A stretch of 12,812 nucleotides of DNA, from NCBI GenBank assembly GCA_905236545.1, contig CAJOQO010000165.1, positions 1 through 12,812 of the forward strand, given 5' to 3'. Under the pieces are notes generated by a model. That model was not told the origin of the DNA, ran no database searches, and saw nothing but the letters and a program-made list of their open reading frames with translations. How positions within the stretch are numbered: position 1 is the first letter of the stretch; each line of letters begins with the position of its first letter. This document shows, in pieces, positions 6,250 through 12,812 of this stretch. The translations under genes and the position numbers were made by a program. The stretch is from an uncultured Lachnospiraceae bacterium (GTDB lineage: Bacteria > Bacillota > Clostridia > Lachnospirales > Lachnospiraceae).

Positions 6250-7345
6250 CGCACAGATATCCGAGCGCCCCGTCCTTCTTTGTAAATGCGATTCTTCCCG
6301 CGTGCAGCAGCTGCCGGTCCAGTCCGTACACACGATGGAAATACGCATTGCTCCTTCGGCTTCCGTATTTCGGATCGCCCACAACCGGATGTCCCACGGA
6401 GGCCAGATGTGCCCGGATCTGATGGCTGCGTCCGGTGATCAGCTCTATGTCCAGAAGGGTCAGCTCATGTCCTTCTGCATCCATGCCGCGCGCAGCCGGA
6501 GAATATCTTGTCCGGATCCTCAGACCCCTCCGGTCATGATCAGAATCATGGTTCTTACTGCCGCGGTCCGGGACGGCTGCACTTCCCGTACGCGCTCCCG
6601 CTCCTGAGCCGGCACCGGTTTGTGCTGCTGTGTCTGTGCCGATTCGTTCTTCTAAGTCTGTGCCGGTTTGTGCTGCTGTGTCTGTGCCGGTTTGTCCGGG
6701 CGGAGCAGCATCCGGTACCGGCATGATCCGCACCCGGTTTTTCTTTTCATCCTTGATCAGGTAAGCATCGACGGTTTCCTCTTTTTCCACCCTTCCGGTT
6801 ACAAGTGCCTGATAATACTTGTGAACCGTCCGTTCGCGAAGCATCAGTGAGAGCTCCTGCAGCGCGGCTGTCGTTTTTCCGACCGCGACGATCCCGCTCG
6901 TATTGCGGTCCAGGCGGTTGCAGACGGAAGGACGGAAGGACTGAAGGTCTTCTCTTGTGAGACAGCCGGAGGAAAGAAGATAACCGATCGCATACTCATT
7001 GAGCGAGACATCTCCGGGATCCGCCTTTTGCGTCAGCATGCCGGCGGGCTTATTGACCAGAAGAACCTGGTCATCCTCGTAGACGATCTCCAGCTTCGCG
7101 GATGGCCAGATGGTCTCTTCGGACGGGGCGGAGAACTTTTCCAGCGTCTGCGGCGCGAAGAAGATGCGGATCGTATCCTCCCGGCAAAGCTTTTCCTTCC
7201 CGTCTGCCTTTTTTCCATTCAGGGTGATGTTCTTTTTGCGAAGCATCTTGTAGAGAAAGCCTGCGGATGCTCTGGGGAGATATCTTTGCAGAACCCTGTC
7301 CAGGCGCTGGCCTTCTTCAAGCGCTGTGATGGTGATCTCTTTCAT
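6176..7345 (-). CDS. RluA-family 23S rRNA pseudouridine synthase with repeat-bearing insert
   Basis: Converts specific uridines in RNA, most likely 23S rRNA, to pseudouridine. The 389-residue protein has an N-terminal S4-like RNA-binding domain (about 10-60) and the RluA catalytic domain with RLDRNTSG (144-151, catalytic D146). The conserved GRSHQIRAHL (305-314) is present too. At 389 residues it is longer than the typical 300-320. The excess is a low-complexity stretch at about 212-275, rich in Thr, Gly, Ala and Gln, encoded by 24-bp tandem repeats and inserted between two catalytic-domain strands. The ATG at 7345 overlaps the stop of the upstream gene (ATGA), so translation is probably coupled; the Shine-Dalgarno is weak. 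The target uridine (RluC-, RluD- or YjbO-like) cannot be assigned from sequence alone. Confidence 0.92.
   Translation of the reverse strand: MKEITITALEEGQRLDRVLQRYLPRASAGFLYKMLRKKNITLNGKKADGKEKLCREDTIRIFFAPQTLEKFSAPSEETIWPSAKLEIVYEDDQVLLVNKPAGMLTQKADPGDVSLNEYAIGYLLSSGCLTREDLQSFRPSVCNRLDRNTSGIVAVGKTTAALQELSLMLRERTVHKYYQALVTGRVEKEETVDAYLIKDEKKNRVRIMPVPDAAPPGQTGTDTAAQTGTDLEERIGTDTAAQTGAGSGAGARTGSAAVPDRGSKNHDSDHDRRGLRIRTRYSPAARGMDAEGHELTLLDIELITGRSHQIRAHLASVGHPVVGDPKYGSRRSNAYFHRVYGLDRQLLHAGRIAFTKKDGALGYLCGREFTAPLPEHFRRILDEEHIKKN
6617..6695. repeat. 24-bp tandem repeat inside rluA
   Basis: Three full units lie at 6617-6640, 6641-6664 and 6665-6688, with a partial fourth at 6689-6695. Units one and three are identical; the middle one has diverged. 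Each codes for eight residues (GTDTAAQT, GTDLEERI, GTDTAAQT) and keeps the reading frame. The surrounding bases (about 6530-6720) are also low-complexity and encode a Gly/Ala/Arg/Thr-rich linker. Confidence 0.9.
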
Positions 7346-7962
7346 ATCGATATGCTCTTGATGACCCGGAGCACCGCCTCGTCCCTTGTCTCTCCCTGAT
7401 GCTGTTCATCGGGCGTATAACGAAGTCCCTCGCGGTATCGCTCCGGATCGGAGGCAAGCTGCCGGATCCGCTCCTCATACTGATCCAGCTTCCGGAAGAT
7501 CTTGAAGGCAGGATTGCCCAGTCCGTTCCCGTGCAGAATCTTGCGTACATGGGTTTCCATGAATTCGAACTTTCCCTTAGTCGCGCCGGAATAGGCCGCG
7601 ATGCTGTTGCCGCACACGACAACCGCGTCAAGCGAGAGCCTACCCTCATAAGCGGTCACACACAGCTCGTAGCCGTGTGTCAGCTGCGCCGCGTATTTTT
7701 CCGTGATCTCGTACGCCCTGGGATCGATCGGCTTCTGCAGAAGGATCATGATCATCTGGACAGCCCATTTTGCCGCGGGAAGGACGCCGAGAATCGCAAC
7801 CAGCGTAAACAGGTTCTTTCTTGTCCCGGTCATAATCAGTCCCGTGAAAAAAATCAGAAGGCACAGTCCGAACAGAAACGCGACGATCGCGGTTCTTCTT
7901 TTTTTCTCATAGGAATAGTATCCATAGTCACCCTTGACAGGGTGTTTCTTTTTCCTGCTCAC
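7342..7962 (-). CDS. Conserved two-helix membrane protein of unknown function
   Basis: I do not recognise a named family. The 206-residue protein has a short basic N-terminus (MSRKKKHPVKG), two hydrophobic segments at about 24-44 and 51-75 that should form a membrane hairpin, and a soluble remainder of about 130 residues. No catalytic motif stands out. The start is a GTG at 7962 that overlaps the ygiQ stop (GTGA), with AAGGGAAAA upstream. The stop overlaps the rluA start (ATGA). This tight coupling to ygiQ and rluA, with normal codon use, argues that it is a real gene. I believe similar proteins sit beside ygiQ in related Clostridia, but this is recollection and not shown here. A role linked to RNA modification would only be guilt by association. 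Confidence 0.8.
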   Translation of the reverse strand: MSRKKKHPVKGDYGYYSYEKKRRTAIVAFLFGLCLLIFFTGLIMTGTRKNLFTLVAILGVLPAAKWAVQMIMILLQKPIDPRAYEITEKYAAQLTHGYELCVTAYEGRLSLDAVVVCGNSIAAYSGATKGKFEFMETHVRKILHGNGLGNPAFKIFRKLDQYEERIRQLASDPERYREGLRYTPDEQHQGETRDEAVLRVIKSISI

Positions 7963-10115
7963 TTACTTTTCCCTTTTCCTGCTGCTTTATTCCTGCTGTT
8001 CTGCCGGACGGAGGTTTTCCGCTCCGTCCGTCCCGTCCTGTGGCTGTCTGTCCTGCTTCCATGATCCGGGTGCCGATCCGGATTCCGGTTCGGACGCCTG
8101 TCCGGATTCTGGTTCGGTCGCCTGTCAAGGTGCCGATCCGTCTTCCGGTTCGATCGCCTGTCCGGGCGCTCATCAGGATGACGGTCCGGATGCGGATCAG
8201 AATACGGTTTCGAATGCCTGCCAGAATCCGGAACAGGCTGCGCCTGATGAGATCTGACAGGACGCCGGCCGGTATGCGGTTTCGGGTTCCGGTCGGATAC
8301 AGGCCGGATCAGACACTTCGGTCCGTATCCGATCAGGTCCGTCCTCCCCGCCGCGGCCAGCGCTTCCTCCACGAGAGGCCTGAGCGCGGGGTTTCGAAAC
8401 TGCATGAGAGCTCTCTGCATGGCCTTCTCATGAGGATCCCGCGGGACATAAACCTTCTTCATCGTCCTCGGATCCACCCCGGTATAGTACATGACCGTTG
8501 AAAGCGTGGATGGCGTCGGGTAGAAATCCTGCACCTGCTCGGGCTGGTGATGGATGTCTCTCAGGTATTCCGCCAGCTCCACCGCGTCCTTCATCGTCGA
8601 TCCCGGATGGGAGCTGATCAGATAAGGCACCAGGTACTGATCCATGCCGCAGGCACGATTCATCTGATTATACCGCCGGGCAAAATGCGTGTAAACGCTG
8701 TGCGGCGGTTTTCCGAGAAGCCGCAGGACGGAATCGGAGACATGCTCCGGCGCCACCTTCAGCTGTCCCGAGATATGATACTGCACCAGCTCCCGGAGAA
8801 ATGCATCGTCCTGATCCAGCATCACATAGTCAAAGCGCACGCCGGACCGGACGAATACCTTCCTGATGCCTTCGATGTTCCTGAGCTTCTGCAGCAGCTT
8901 CGTGTAGCCGCTGTGATCCACGATCAGGTTCGGGCAGGGCTTCGGGAACAGGCACTGCCGGTCCTTGCAGGTTCCTGCCGTCAGCTGTTTCCGGCAGGAA
9001 GGCTGGTGGAAATTCGCCGTCGGCCCGCCCACATCGTGGATGTATCCCTTAAACTCCGGATCCTTCGTCAGGAGCCTTGCCTCTTCCAGAATCGATTCAT
9101 CACTTCTTGCCTGGATGATCCTGCCCTGATGGAAGTTCAGCGCGCAGAAATTGCAGGCACCGAAGCAGCCGCGGTTCGAGGCGATGGAAAACTTCACCTC
9201 GGAAAATGCGGGAATGCCGCCGGCCGCGTCATAGTCCGGATGCCATCCTCTCGCATAGGGAAGGGCGTAGATGTCATCCATCTCCTGTGTCGTCAGCGGT
9301 TTTGCGGGAGGATTCTGCACGACATAAACCGTGCCGTACGGCTCGACCAGCGTCTTCGCGTTCAGCGGATCCGTATTGCGGTACTGCTCATAGAAGCTGG
9401 CCGCGTACATCAGGCGGTCCTCCTTCAGCTTCTCATAACCAGGCAGCAGCACGTAGTCCGCAACGCCGGACAGATCCTTTGTCCGGTAACAGGTTCCCGC
9501 GATGAAGGTAAGGTCGCGCACGCTCAGGCCTGCGTCGAGCGCCTCCGCGATCTCCAGGATCGAATGCTCTCCCATTCCATAGGAGATCAGATCGGCGCCG
9601 CTGTCCATCAGCAGGGATCTGCGCAGGGAATCGCTCCAGTAATCATAATGCGCCATGCGGCGCAAGGATGCCTCGATCCCGCCCGCGATGATCGGCGTAT
9701 TCCGGAAGACGGAGCGGATCAGATTGCAGTATACCATGGCCGCGCGGTCCGGCCTTCTTCCCATCACACCGCCGGGACTGTAGGCGTCCGTCCTTCTTCG
9801 CTTCTTTGAGACCGAATAATGGTTGACCATGGAGTCCATATTGCCGGCGGAAACCAGGAATCCCAGCCTGGGCTCCCCGAACACGGAGATGCTTTCCGGA
9901 TCCCTCCAGTCGGGCTGCGGAACCATGCATACATGAAACCCGCGGCTCTCCAGCAGCCGTGACAGGATCGCGGGACCGAAGGACGGGTGATCCACATAAG
10001 CGTCCCCTGTAACAAATACAAAGTCCGGCTGCAGGATGCCGCGCTCCTCCATATCCTGCCGCGTCACCGGAAGAAATGCTTCCCGGCTCAGCTGTCTGCG
10101 TCTGTCTCTGGACAT
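7959..10115 (-). CDS. ygiQ: YgiQ-family radical SAM protein with repetitive basic tail
   Basis: YgiQ proteins are radical SAM enzymes of unknown reaction. The 718-residue protein opens with the family segment FLPVTRQDMEERG and VFVTGDAYVDHPSFGPAILSR split across residues 14-54. The iron-sulphur motif CxxxCxxC lies at C317, C321 and C324 (GCFGACNFC), and an additional cysteine group at C374, C383, C388 and C394 is typical of this family. The conserved fold ends near residue 605. The last 110 or so residues are a low-complexity tail rich in Arg, Pro, Asp, Asn and His, encoded by 24-bp repeats, ending in Lys-rich GKGKSK. The tail may bind RNA or simply reflect repeat expansion. The start at 10115 lies 28 bases inside the end of the upstream pseudouridine synthase gene, with GAGGAA upstream. 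Confidence 0.94.
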   Translation of the reverse strand: MSRDRRRQLSREAFLPVTRQDMEERGILQPDFVFVTGDAYVDHPSFGPAILSRLLESRGFHVCMVPQPDWRDPESISVFGEPRLGFLVSAGNMDSMVNHYSVSKKRRRTDAYSPGGVMGRRPDRAAMVYCNLIRSVFRNTPIIAGGIEASLRRMAHYDYWSDSLRRSLLMDSGADLISYGMGEHSILEIAEALDAGLSVRDLTFIAGTCYRTKDLSGVADYVLLPGYEKLKEDRLMYAASFYEQYRNTDPLNAKTLVEPYGTVYVVQNPPAKPLTTQEMDDIYALPYARGWHPDYDAAGGIPAFSEVKFSIASNRGCFGACNFCALNFHQGRIIQARSDESILEEARLLTKDPEFKGYIHDVGGPTANFHQPSCRKQLTAGTCKDRQCLFPKPCPNLIVDHSGYTKLLQKLRNIEGIRKVFVRSGVRFDYVMLDQDDAFLRELVQYHISGQLKVAPEHVSDSVLRLLGKPPHSVYTHFARRYNQMNRACGMDQYLVPYLISSHPGSTMKDAVELAEYLRDIHHQPEQVQDFYPTPSTLSTVMYYTGVDPRTMKKVYVPRDPHEKAMQRALMQFRNPALRPLVEEALAAAGRTDLIGYGPKCLIRPVSDRNPKPHTGRRPVRSHQAQPVPDSGRHSKPYSDPHPDRHPDERPDRRSNRKTDRHLDRRPNQNPDRRPNRNPDRHPDHGSRTDSHRTGRTERKTSVRQNSRNKAAGKGKSK
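8078..8297. repeat. Repetitive DNA encoding the YgiQ C-terminal tail
   Basis: Two adjacent 24-base units (8078-8101 and 8102-8125) match at 22 of 24 positions and encode DRRPNRNP and DRRPNQNP. A second-order direct repeat of 33 bases (8070-8102 and 8130-8162) matches at 29 positions with an offset of 60. The rest, up to about 8297, is a looser mixture of the same Asp-Arg-Pro-His motifs. Frame is kept throughout. Confidence 0.82.
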
Positions 10116-10873
10116 AATCGCTTCTGTTCCTCATCTGTTAACGGCCGGTACCTGCCGGACGGCAGCGCGGGATCCAGTCTGAGTCCCCCCATGGCGATCC
10201 GCTTCAGATAATGCACCTCCCGGCCCGCCGCGCCGAACATCCGCTTGATCTGATGGTATTTCCCTTCCGTGATCGAAACGATCACGCAGCACTCTCCTTC
10301 GCCGCACCTGGCAAGATCTTCCGGAGTAAGCGCTTCGTCCGCAGGCTCATTGCCTGACAAAAACCGCAGCCCGGCAGGAAGCGTCTTTCTTTTCTCACCG
10401 ATCTCGATTCCCTCCCGGAACCGTTCCGCCAGTTCCGGATCCGGCGCCCCGCTCACGACGGCAAAGTAGGTCTTTTCAACATGCTTTCCGGGAGACAGGA
10501 GCCGGTGGCTCATCGCTCCGTCCGCCGTCAGGAGGAGAAGTCCTTCCGTGTCCTTGTCAAGCCTTCCGACAGGAAAGAGCCGCTTTGCCCAGGGCTCGCC
10601 GATCAGGTCGATCACGGTTCTTTCGTTCTCATCCTTTGTCGCGCTGACCACTCCGGCGGGTTTGTTCAGCATCAGCGTCAGGGCAGAATTTCGTCTGACG
10701 CGCTTTCCGTCCGCAAGAACCTCGTCTTCCTCAGGGTCGATCTTTCGATCCCCCTGCCTGGCTCTCTCCCGGTTCACCATAACCCTGCCGGCCCGGATCA
10801 TCTTCTTCACATCCGCTCTGGAGCCGATGCCCTCCTCCGCAAGAAACCTGTCAAGCCTTACCTGATCCTTCAT
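10088..10873 (-). CDS. RsuA/RluB-family rRNA pseudouridine synthase
   Basis: Makes pseudouridine in rRNA. The 261-residue protein has an N-terminal S4 domain (RLDRFLAEEGIGSRADVKKMI), then the catalytic domain with GRLDKDTEG (catalytic D106) and the family segment EGKYHQIKRMF. Size and layout fit the RluB/RsuA group. In most Firmicutes the single such enzyme is RluB-like and acts on 23S rRNA helix 89, but the target here is inferred. I chose the ATG at 10873 because GGGAAG lies about 7 bases upstream and it starts where the S4 domain starts; ATGs at 10879 and 10900 are alternatives. The open frame to 10972 runs into a hairpin and is unlikely to be coding. Its 3' end overlaps ygiQ by 28 bases. 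No promoter is clear in the short spacer before it. Confidence 0.92.
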   Translation of the reverse strand: MKDQVRLDRFLAEEGIGSRADVKKMIRAGRVMVNRERARQGDRKIDPEEDEVLADGKRVRRNSALTLMLNKPAGVVSATKDENERTVIDLIGEPWAKRLFPVGRLDKDTEGLLLLTADGAMSHRLLSPGKHVEKTYFAVVSGAPDPELAERFREGIEIGEKRKTLPAGLRFLSGNEPADEALTPEDLARCGEGECCVIVSITEGKYHQIKRMFGAAGREVHYLKRIAMGGLRLDPALPSGRYRPLTDEEQKRLCPETDADS

Positions 10874-10917
10874 CCCCATCTTCCCGGTACTCTTATCCAT
10901 CCTGATCTGTGTTCTGT

Positions 10918-10958
10918 GCATACAGGAAACGCAATCGGGAACTGCGTTTTCTGTATGC
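10918..10958. other. 16-bp inverted repeat upstream of the pseudouridine synthase gene
   Basis: Arms at 10918-10933 (GCATACAGGAAACGCA) and 10943-10958 (TGCGTTTTCTGTATGC) pair at 15 of 16 positions around a 9-base loop. It lies between the terminator at 10973-11011 and the start at 10873. Neither side has a T-run, so it is not a terminator. It could be an operator or a 5'-leader structure of the rsuA-like operon. Confidence 0.6.
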
Positions 10959-10972
10959 CGCGCCGGATTCAC

Positions 10973-11011
10973 AAAACAGGGACATCTGTATCCTGCTTAC
11001 AGATGTCCCTG
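10973..11011 (-). terminator. Intrinsic terminator of the rsmD-coaD operon
   Basis: A perfect 14-bp stem (arms 10977-10990 and 10998-11011, CAGGGACATCTGTA and its complement) with a 7-base loop lies 37 bases past the stop of the 208-residue protein gene. Read on the minus strand it is followed at once by TTTTG, giving a normal though short U-tract. On the plus strand the bases after the stem are GTCTTTTCT, so weak action in that direction is possible. Confidence 0.87.
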
Positions 11012-11047
11012 GTCTTTTCTCTTCATTCTGTTTCAAAAGCCCCGGGG

Positions 11048-11674
11048 TTACTCCTCGGCCTCTTCCTTCTTTTCCTCTTCCGCAGACTTCTTCCCCGCTT
11101 CATCCGTTTCGCTTCCGTAGTTCACGCTGGGAGCGATCTGCGGAGAGAGCTCTCTGCGGTTCTTTGTAACAATATCATAGCAGCTCTGGATAGAGTTGAT
11201 AAAGTTCGAGTATCTGGTTCCCGCCGTATCAAGGGTATGTCCCATAATCTTTTCAAGATTATCCAGCATCTCATCCGTATAGGCAATCGCGCTCATCCTG
11301 ATGTTGTTGGAGTCGTTCGTCGCATTGTCAACAATCTCCTGTGCCTGCTGGTTGGTCTGCTCGATCAGACGGTTGGACTGTTCGAGCGCCTTCTGCATAA
11401 CCTCGCTCTCACTGACGATACGGTCTGCCTTCGTCTGCGCATCGGCGATAATCTGATCGGCCTTCTGCTGGGCATCCGCAAGAATCGCATCCTTATTGCT
11501 GATAATCTTCTGATAGCGTTTAATCTCATCCGGCGTCTTCATGCGAAGTTCCCGAAGCATCTCCTCCAGCTCTTCCTTATTCACAACAATCTTTGTGGAA
11601 GAAAGCGCCTGGAATTTGCAACCGTCAATATACTCCTCGATCTCCTCAATAATCTGTTCAATCCTGCTGGCCAT
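11048..11674 (-). CDS. Coiled-coil protein of unknown function, ATP-synthase-subunit-b/DivIVA-like
   Basis: The 208-residue protein has no membrane segment or signal. It begins MASRIEQIIEEIEEYID and continues with a long, strongly helical heptad-like stretch (about 30-125) rich in Ala, Gln, Glu and Lys, including repeated ADAQxKAD motifs. It ends in a Glu/Lys-rich tail. Such sequences are often labelled 'ATPase' or 'ATP synthase subunit B-like' from coiled-coil resemblance; no nucleotide-binding motif is visible, so that label should not be taken literally. I recall closely similar proteins next to coaD in Lachnospiraceae, where their job is unknown. The ATG at 11674 has AAGGAGA 7 bases upstream. 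It follows coaD by 79 bases and is closed by the terminator at 10973-11011, so it is the last gene of that operon. A cell-division or envelope scaffold role is conceivable but only a guess. Confidence 0.88.
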   Translation of the reverse strand: MASRIEQIIEEIEEYIDGCKFQALSSTKIVVNKEELEEMLRELRMKTPDEIKRYQKIISNKDAILADAQQKADQIIADAQTKADRIVSESEVMQKALEQSNRLIEQTNQQAQEIVDNATNDSNNIRMSAIAYTDEMLDNLEKIMGHTLDTAGTRYSNFINSIQSCYDIVTKNRRELSPQIAPSVNYGSETDEAGKKSAEEEKKEEAEE

Positions 11675-11753
11675 AATAAATCTCCTTACTACGCACGCGG
11701 CATGGCACGCGTACATCCTCCCTCTTAACTGCTCCCCAATGCATTCCTGCGAG

Positions 11754-12233
11754 TTACTTATATCTGGCAACCACTTCCCTTGCGACGTATTCCGGAACGA
11801 ACTTCGTGATGTCTCCCCCGTACGAAGCCACTTCCTTCACCGTCGTGCTGCTCAGATACGCATACTCCAGATTCGTGGCAAAAAAGATCGTGTCAATCTC
11901 CGGCGCCATGATCCGGTTCGTCTGCGCCATCTGCAGTTCATAATCAAAGTCTGTAATCGCCCTGAGGCCGCGTACGATAAACCCCGCGCCCTGCATTTTC
12001 GCAAAATCAACCGAAAGACCGTGAAAAGATTCTACACGGACATTCGGAAGACTATCCGTTATAATCTGTAACATCTTAACACGTTCTTCTACAGAAAACA
12101 ACGCAATTTTTGCACGGTTCTCCAGTACGCCGATGATCAGTTCATCCACTGCCTCCGCTGCTCTGGTGATAATATCAAGGTGTCCTAACGTAACCGGATC
12201 AAAGCTTCCCGGATAAACTGCTCTCTTCTGCAT
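11754..12233 (-). CDS. coaD: Phosphopantetheine adenylyltransferase
   Basis: Transfers AMP from ATP to 4'-phosphopantetheine, giving dephospho-CoA, the penultimate step of coenzyme A synthesis. The 159-residue protein is the normal length. It has [15 protein letters not shown] at the N-terminus with the nucleotidyltransferase T/HxGH signature (TLGH 15-18). It also has IVRGLRA (86-92) and the YLSSTTVKE motif (126-134). The ATG at 12233 gives the usual family start; an in-frame ATG at 12242 would add three residues, and neither has a strong Shine-Dalgarno. It follows rsmD by 96 bases, the common rsmD-coaD arrangement. Confidence 0.96.
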   Translation of the reverse strand: MQKRAVYPGSFDPVTLGHLDIITRAAEAVDELIIGVLENRAKIALFSVEERVKMLQIITDSLPNVRVESFHGLSVDFAKMQGAGFIVRGLRAITDFDYELQMAQTNRIMAPEIDTIFFATNLEYAYLSSTTVKEVASYGGDITKFVPEYVAREVVARYK

Positions 12234-12329
12234 AATGACCATTCAATACCAAAATTATGAAAAATCCTGTTGTAACAGATCCTGATCAGACGACTGGCCG
12301 GACGTCCGGCATCAGATCCCGGCGCAACG
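12234..12329. other. rsmD-coaD spacer with three short palindromes
   Basis: The 96-base spacer holds an AT-rich patch next to coaD and three dyads: CTGTT-GT-AACAG (12267-12278), CTGATCAG (12282-12289) and a perfect 14-base palindrome GCCGGACGTCCGGC (12297-12310). I see no convincing -35/-10 pair for coaD, so read-through from rsmD is the simplest view. Confidence 0.45.
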
Positions 12330-12812
12330 TCACGGGCTGCATCTCTGTATGAATACATGCCGGTTTGAGCCGTAGTTCTTTTCACGAACCTGCCTGAATC
12401 CCAGATCTCCCAGATAAGAAAACTCCGTCTGCGCCGACGCTTCCACGATGATCAGGGTGTCCTCGGCGGCGATCCCGCTGTCCGAAAGCTGCTCAAGAAT
12501 CCTCCGCTCCAGATCATGTCCATAGGGAGGATCCATAAAGATCACATCAAAGCGCTGCTCCGCTCTCAGATCCGACACAGCCTTCACCGCGTCCTGCGCG
12601 ATTACACGCGCCCGTTCCTGCAGACGGGTAAACTGAAGATTGTCCCGGATCACCCGAAGGGCTGCCCGGTCCTGTTCGACAAACACCGCTTCCGACGCTC
12701 CCCTGCTGAGGGCTTCGATTCCGATGGCTCCGGAGCCGGCGAACAGATCCAGAAACCGTCCGTCCGGAATCCGCGGCGCGATCATGTTGAAGAGTGTTTC
12801 CTTGATACGGTC
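12330..12812 (-). CDS. rsmD: 16S rRNA (guanine(966)-N2)-methyltransferase, 5' end outside window
   Basis: Methylates G966 of 16S rRNA during 30S assembly using S-adenosylmethionine. The visible 160 residues include DRIKETLFN at the window edge, the SAM-binding loop LDLFAGSGAIGIEALSRGA and the catalytic DPPYG motif. The C-terminal YGSNRHVFIQRCSP is present and the stop is a TGA at 12330-12332. By family comparison about 25-35 N-terminal residues lie beyond the right edge. The ATG at 12785 is internal, since the frame continues open and conserved upstream to the edge. The coaD neighbour supports the call. Confidence 0.94.
   Translation of the reverse strand, partial: DRIKETLFNMIAPRIPDGRFLDLFAGSGAIGIEALSRGASEAVFVEQDRAALRVIRDNLQFTRLQERARVIAQDAVKAVSDLRAEQRFDVIFMDPPYGHDLERRILEQLSDSGIAAEDTLIIVEASAQTEFSYLGDLGFRQVREKNYGSNRHVFIQRCSP

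Noticed and set aside
6617..6695. Possible CRISPR-like array
   Set aside because: The units are directly adjacent with no unique spacers and keep a coding frame inside rluA.
8040..8501. Plus-strand open frames through the repeats, giving Ile/Arg/Val-rich or Cys/Asp/Ser-rich repetitive peptides
   Set aside because: Repeats with a period divisible by three leave all six frames open; the minus frame is continuous with YgiQ and explains the sequence.
8547..9809. 420-codon plus-strand open frame opposite ygiQ
   Set aside because: Antisense shadow of the conserved radical SAM region; no family resemblance and no ribosome-binding site worth noting.
12234..12290. A dedicated coaD promoter in the AT-rich patch
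   Set aside because: CATAAT and TTACAA occur but not at a workable spacing, so no promoter can be supported.

Overview
The window is a bacterial chromosomal segment, moderately GC-rich, with every confident gene on the minus strand. The gene content points to a Firmicute of the class Clostridia, probably a Lachnospiraceae-type organism. The main grounds are RecU, a short-form HisG paired with HisZ, YgiQ, and an rsmD-coaD-coiled-coil gene cluster. Taxonomy is inferred from family content; no rRNA is present.

Layout, read in the direction of transcription (right to left): (1) Positions 12812-10973 hold rsmD (cut by the right edge), coaD and a 208-residue coiled-coil protein, ending in a clear intrinsic terminator at 10973-11011. 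(2) Positions 10873-5519 hold a tightly packed run: an RsuA/RluB-type pseudouridine synthase, YgiQ (radical SAM), a two-helix membrane protein, an RluA-type pseudouridine synthase and recU. The first four overlap each other. (3) Positions 5442-139 hold a histidine biosynthesis operon in the order hisZ-hisG-hisD-hisB-hisIE, preceded by a good sigma-A-type promoter (TTGACA, 17 bp, TAAGAT) with only a short leader. (4) Positions 1-138 hold no confident gene and end against a perfect 11-bp hairpin.

The his genes supply HisZ/HisG (step 1), HisE and HisI (steps 2 and 3), HisB dehydratase and HisD (the last steps). hisA, hisH, hisF, hisC and a histidinol-phosphatase gene are not in the window. The HisIE protein carries an extra N-terminal HisA/HisF-like barrel that appears to have lost both catalytic aspartates.

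This is mostly a core-genome region and I see no defence system, mobile element, CRISPR array or RNA gene. Its unusual property is a set of short tandem repeats at gene edges and in linkers: 15-bp arrays on both sides of hisG, 24-bp units inside rluA and in the ygiQ tail, and a 74-bp tandem duplication of the rluA 3' end. The hisG stop codon lies at a 14-bp (one base short) unit of its 3' array, which suggests that repeat slippage is reshaping protein ends here.
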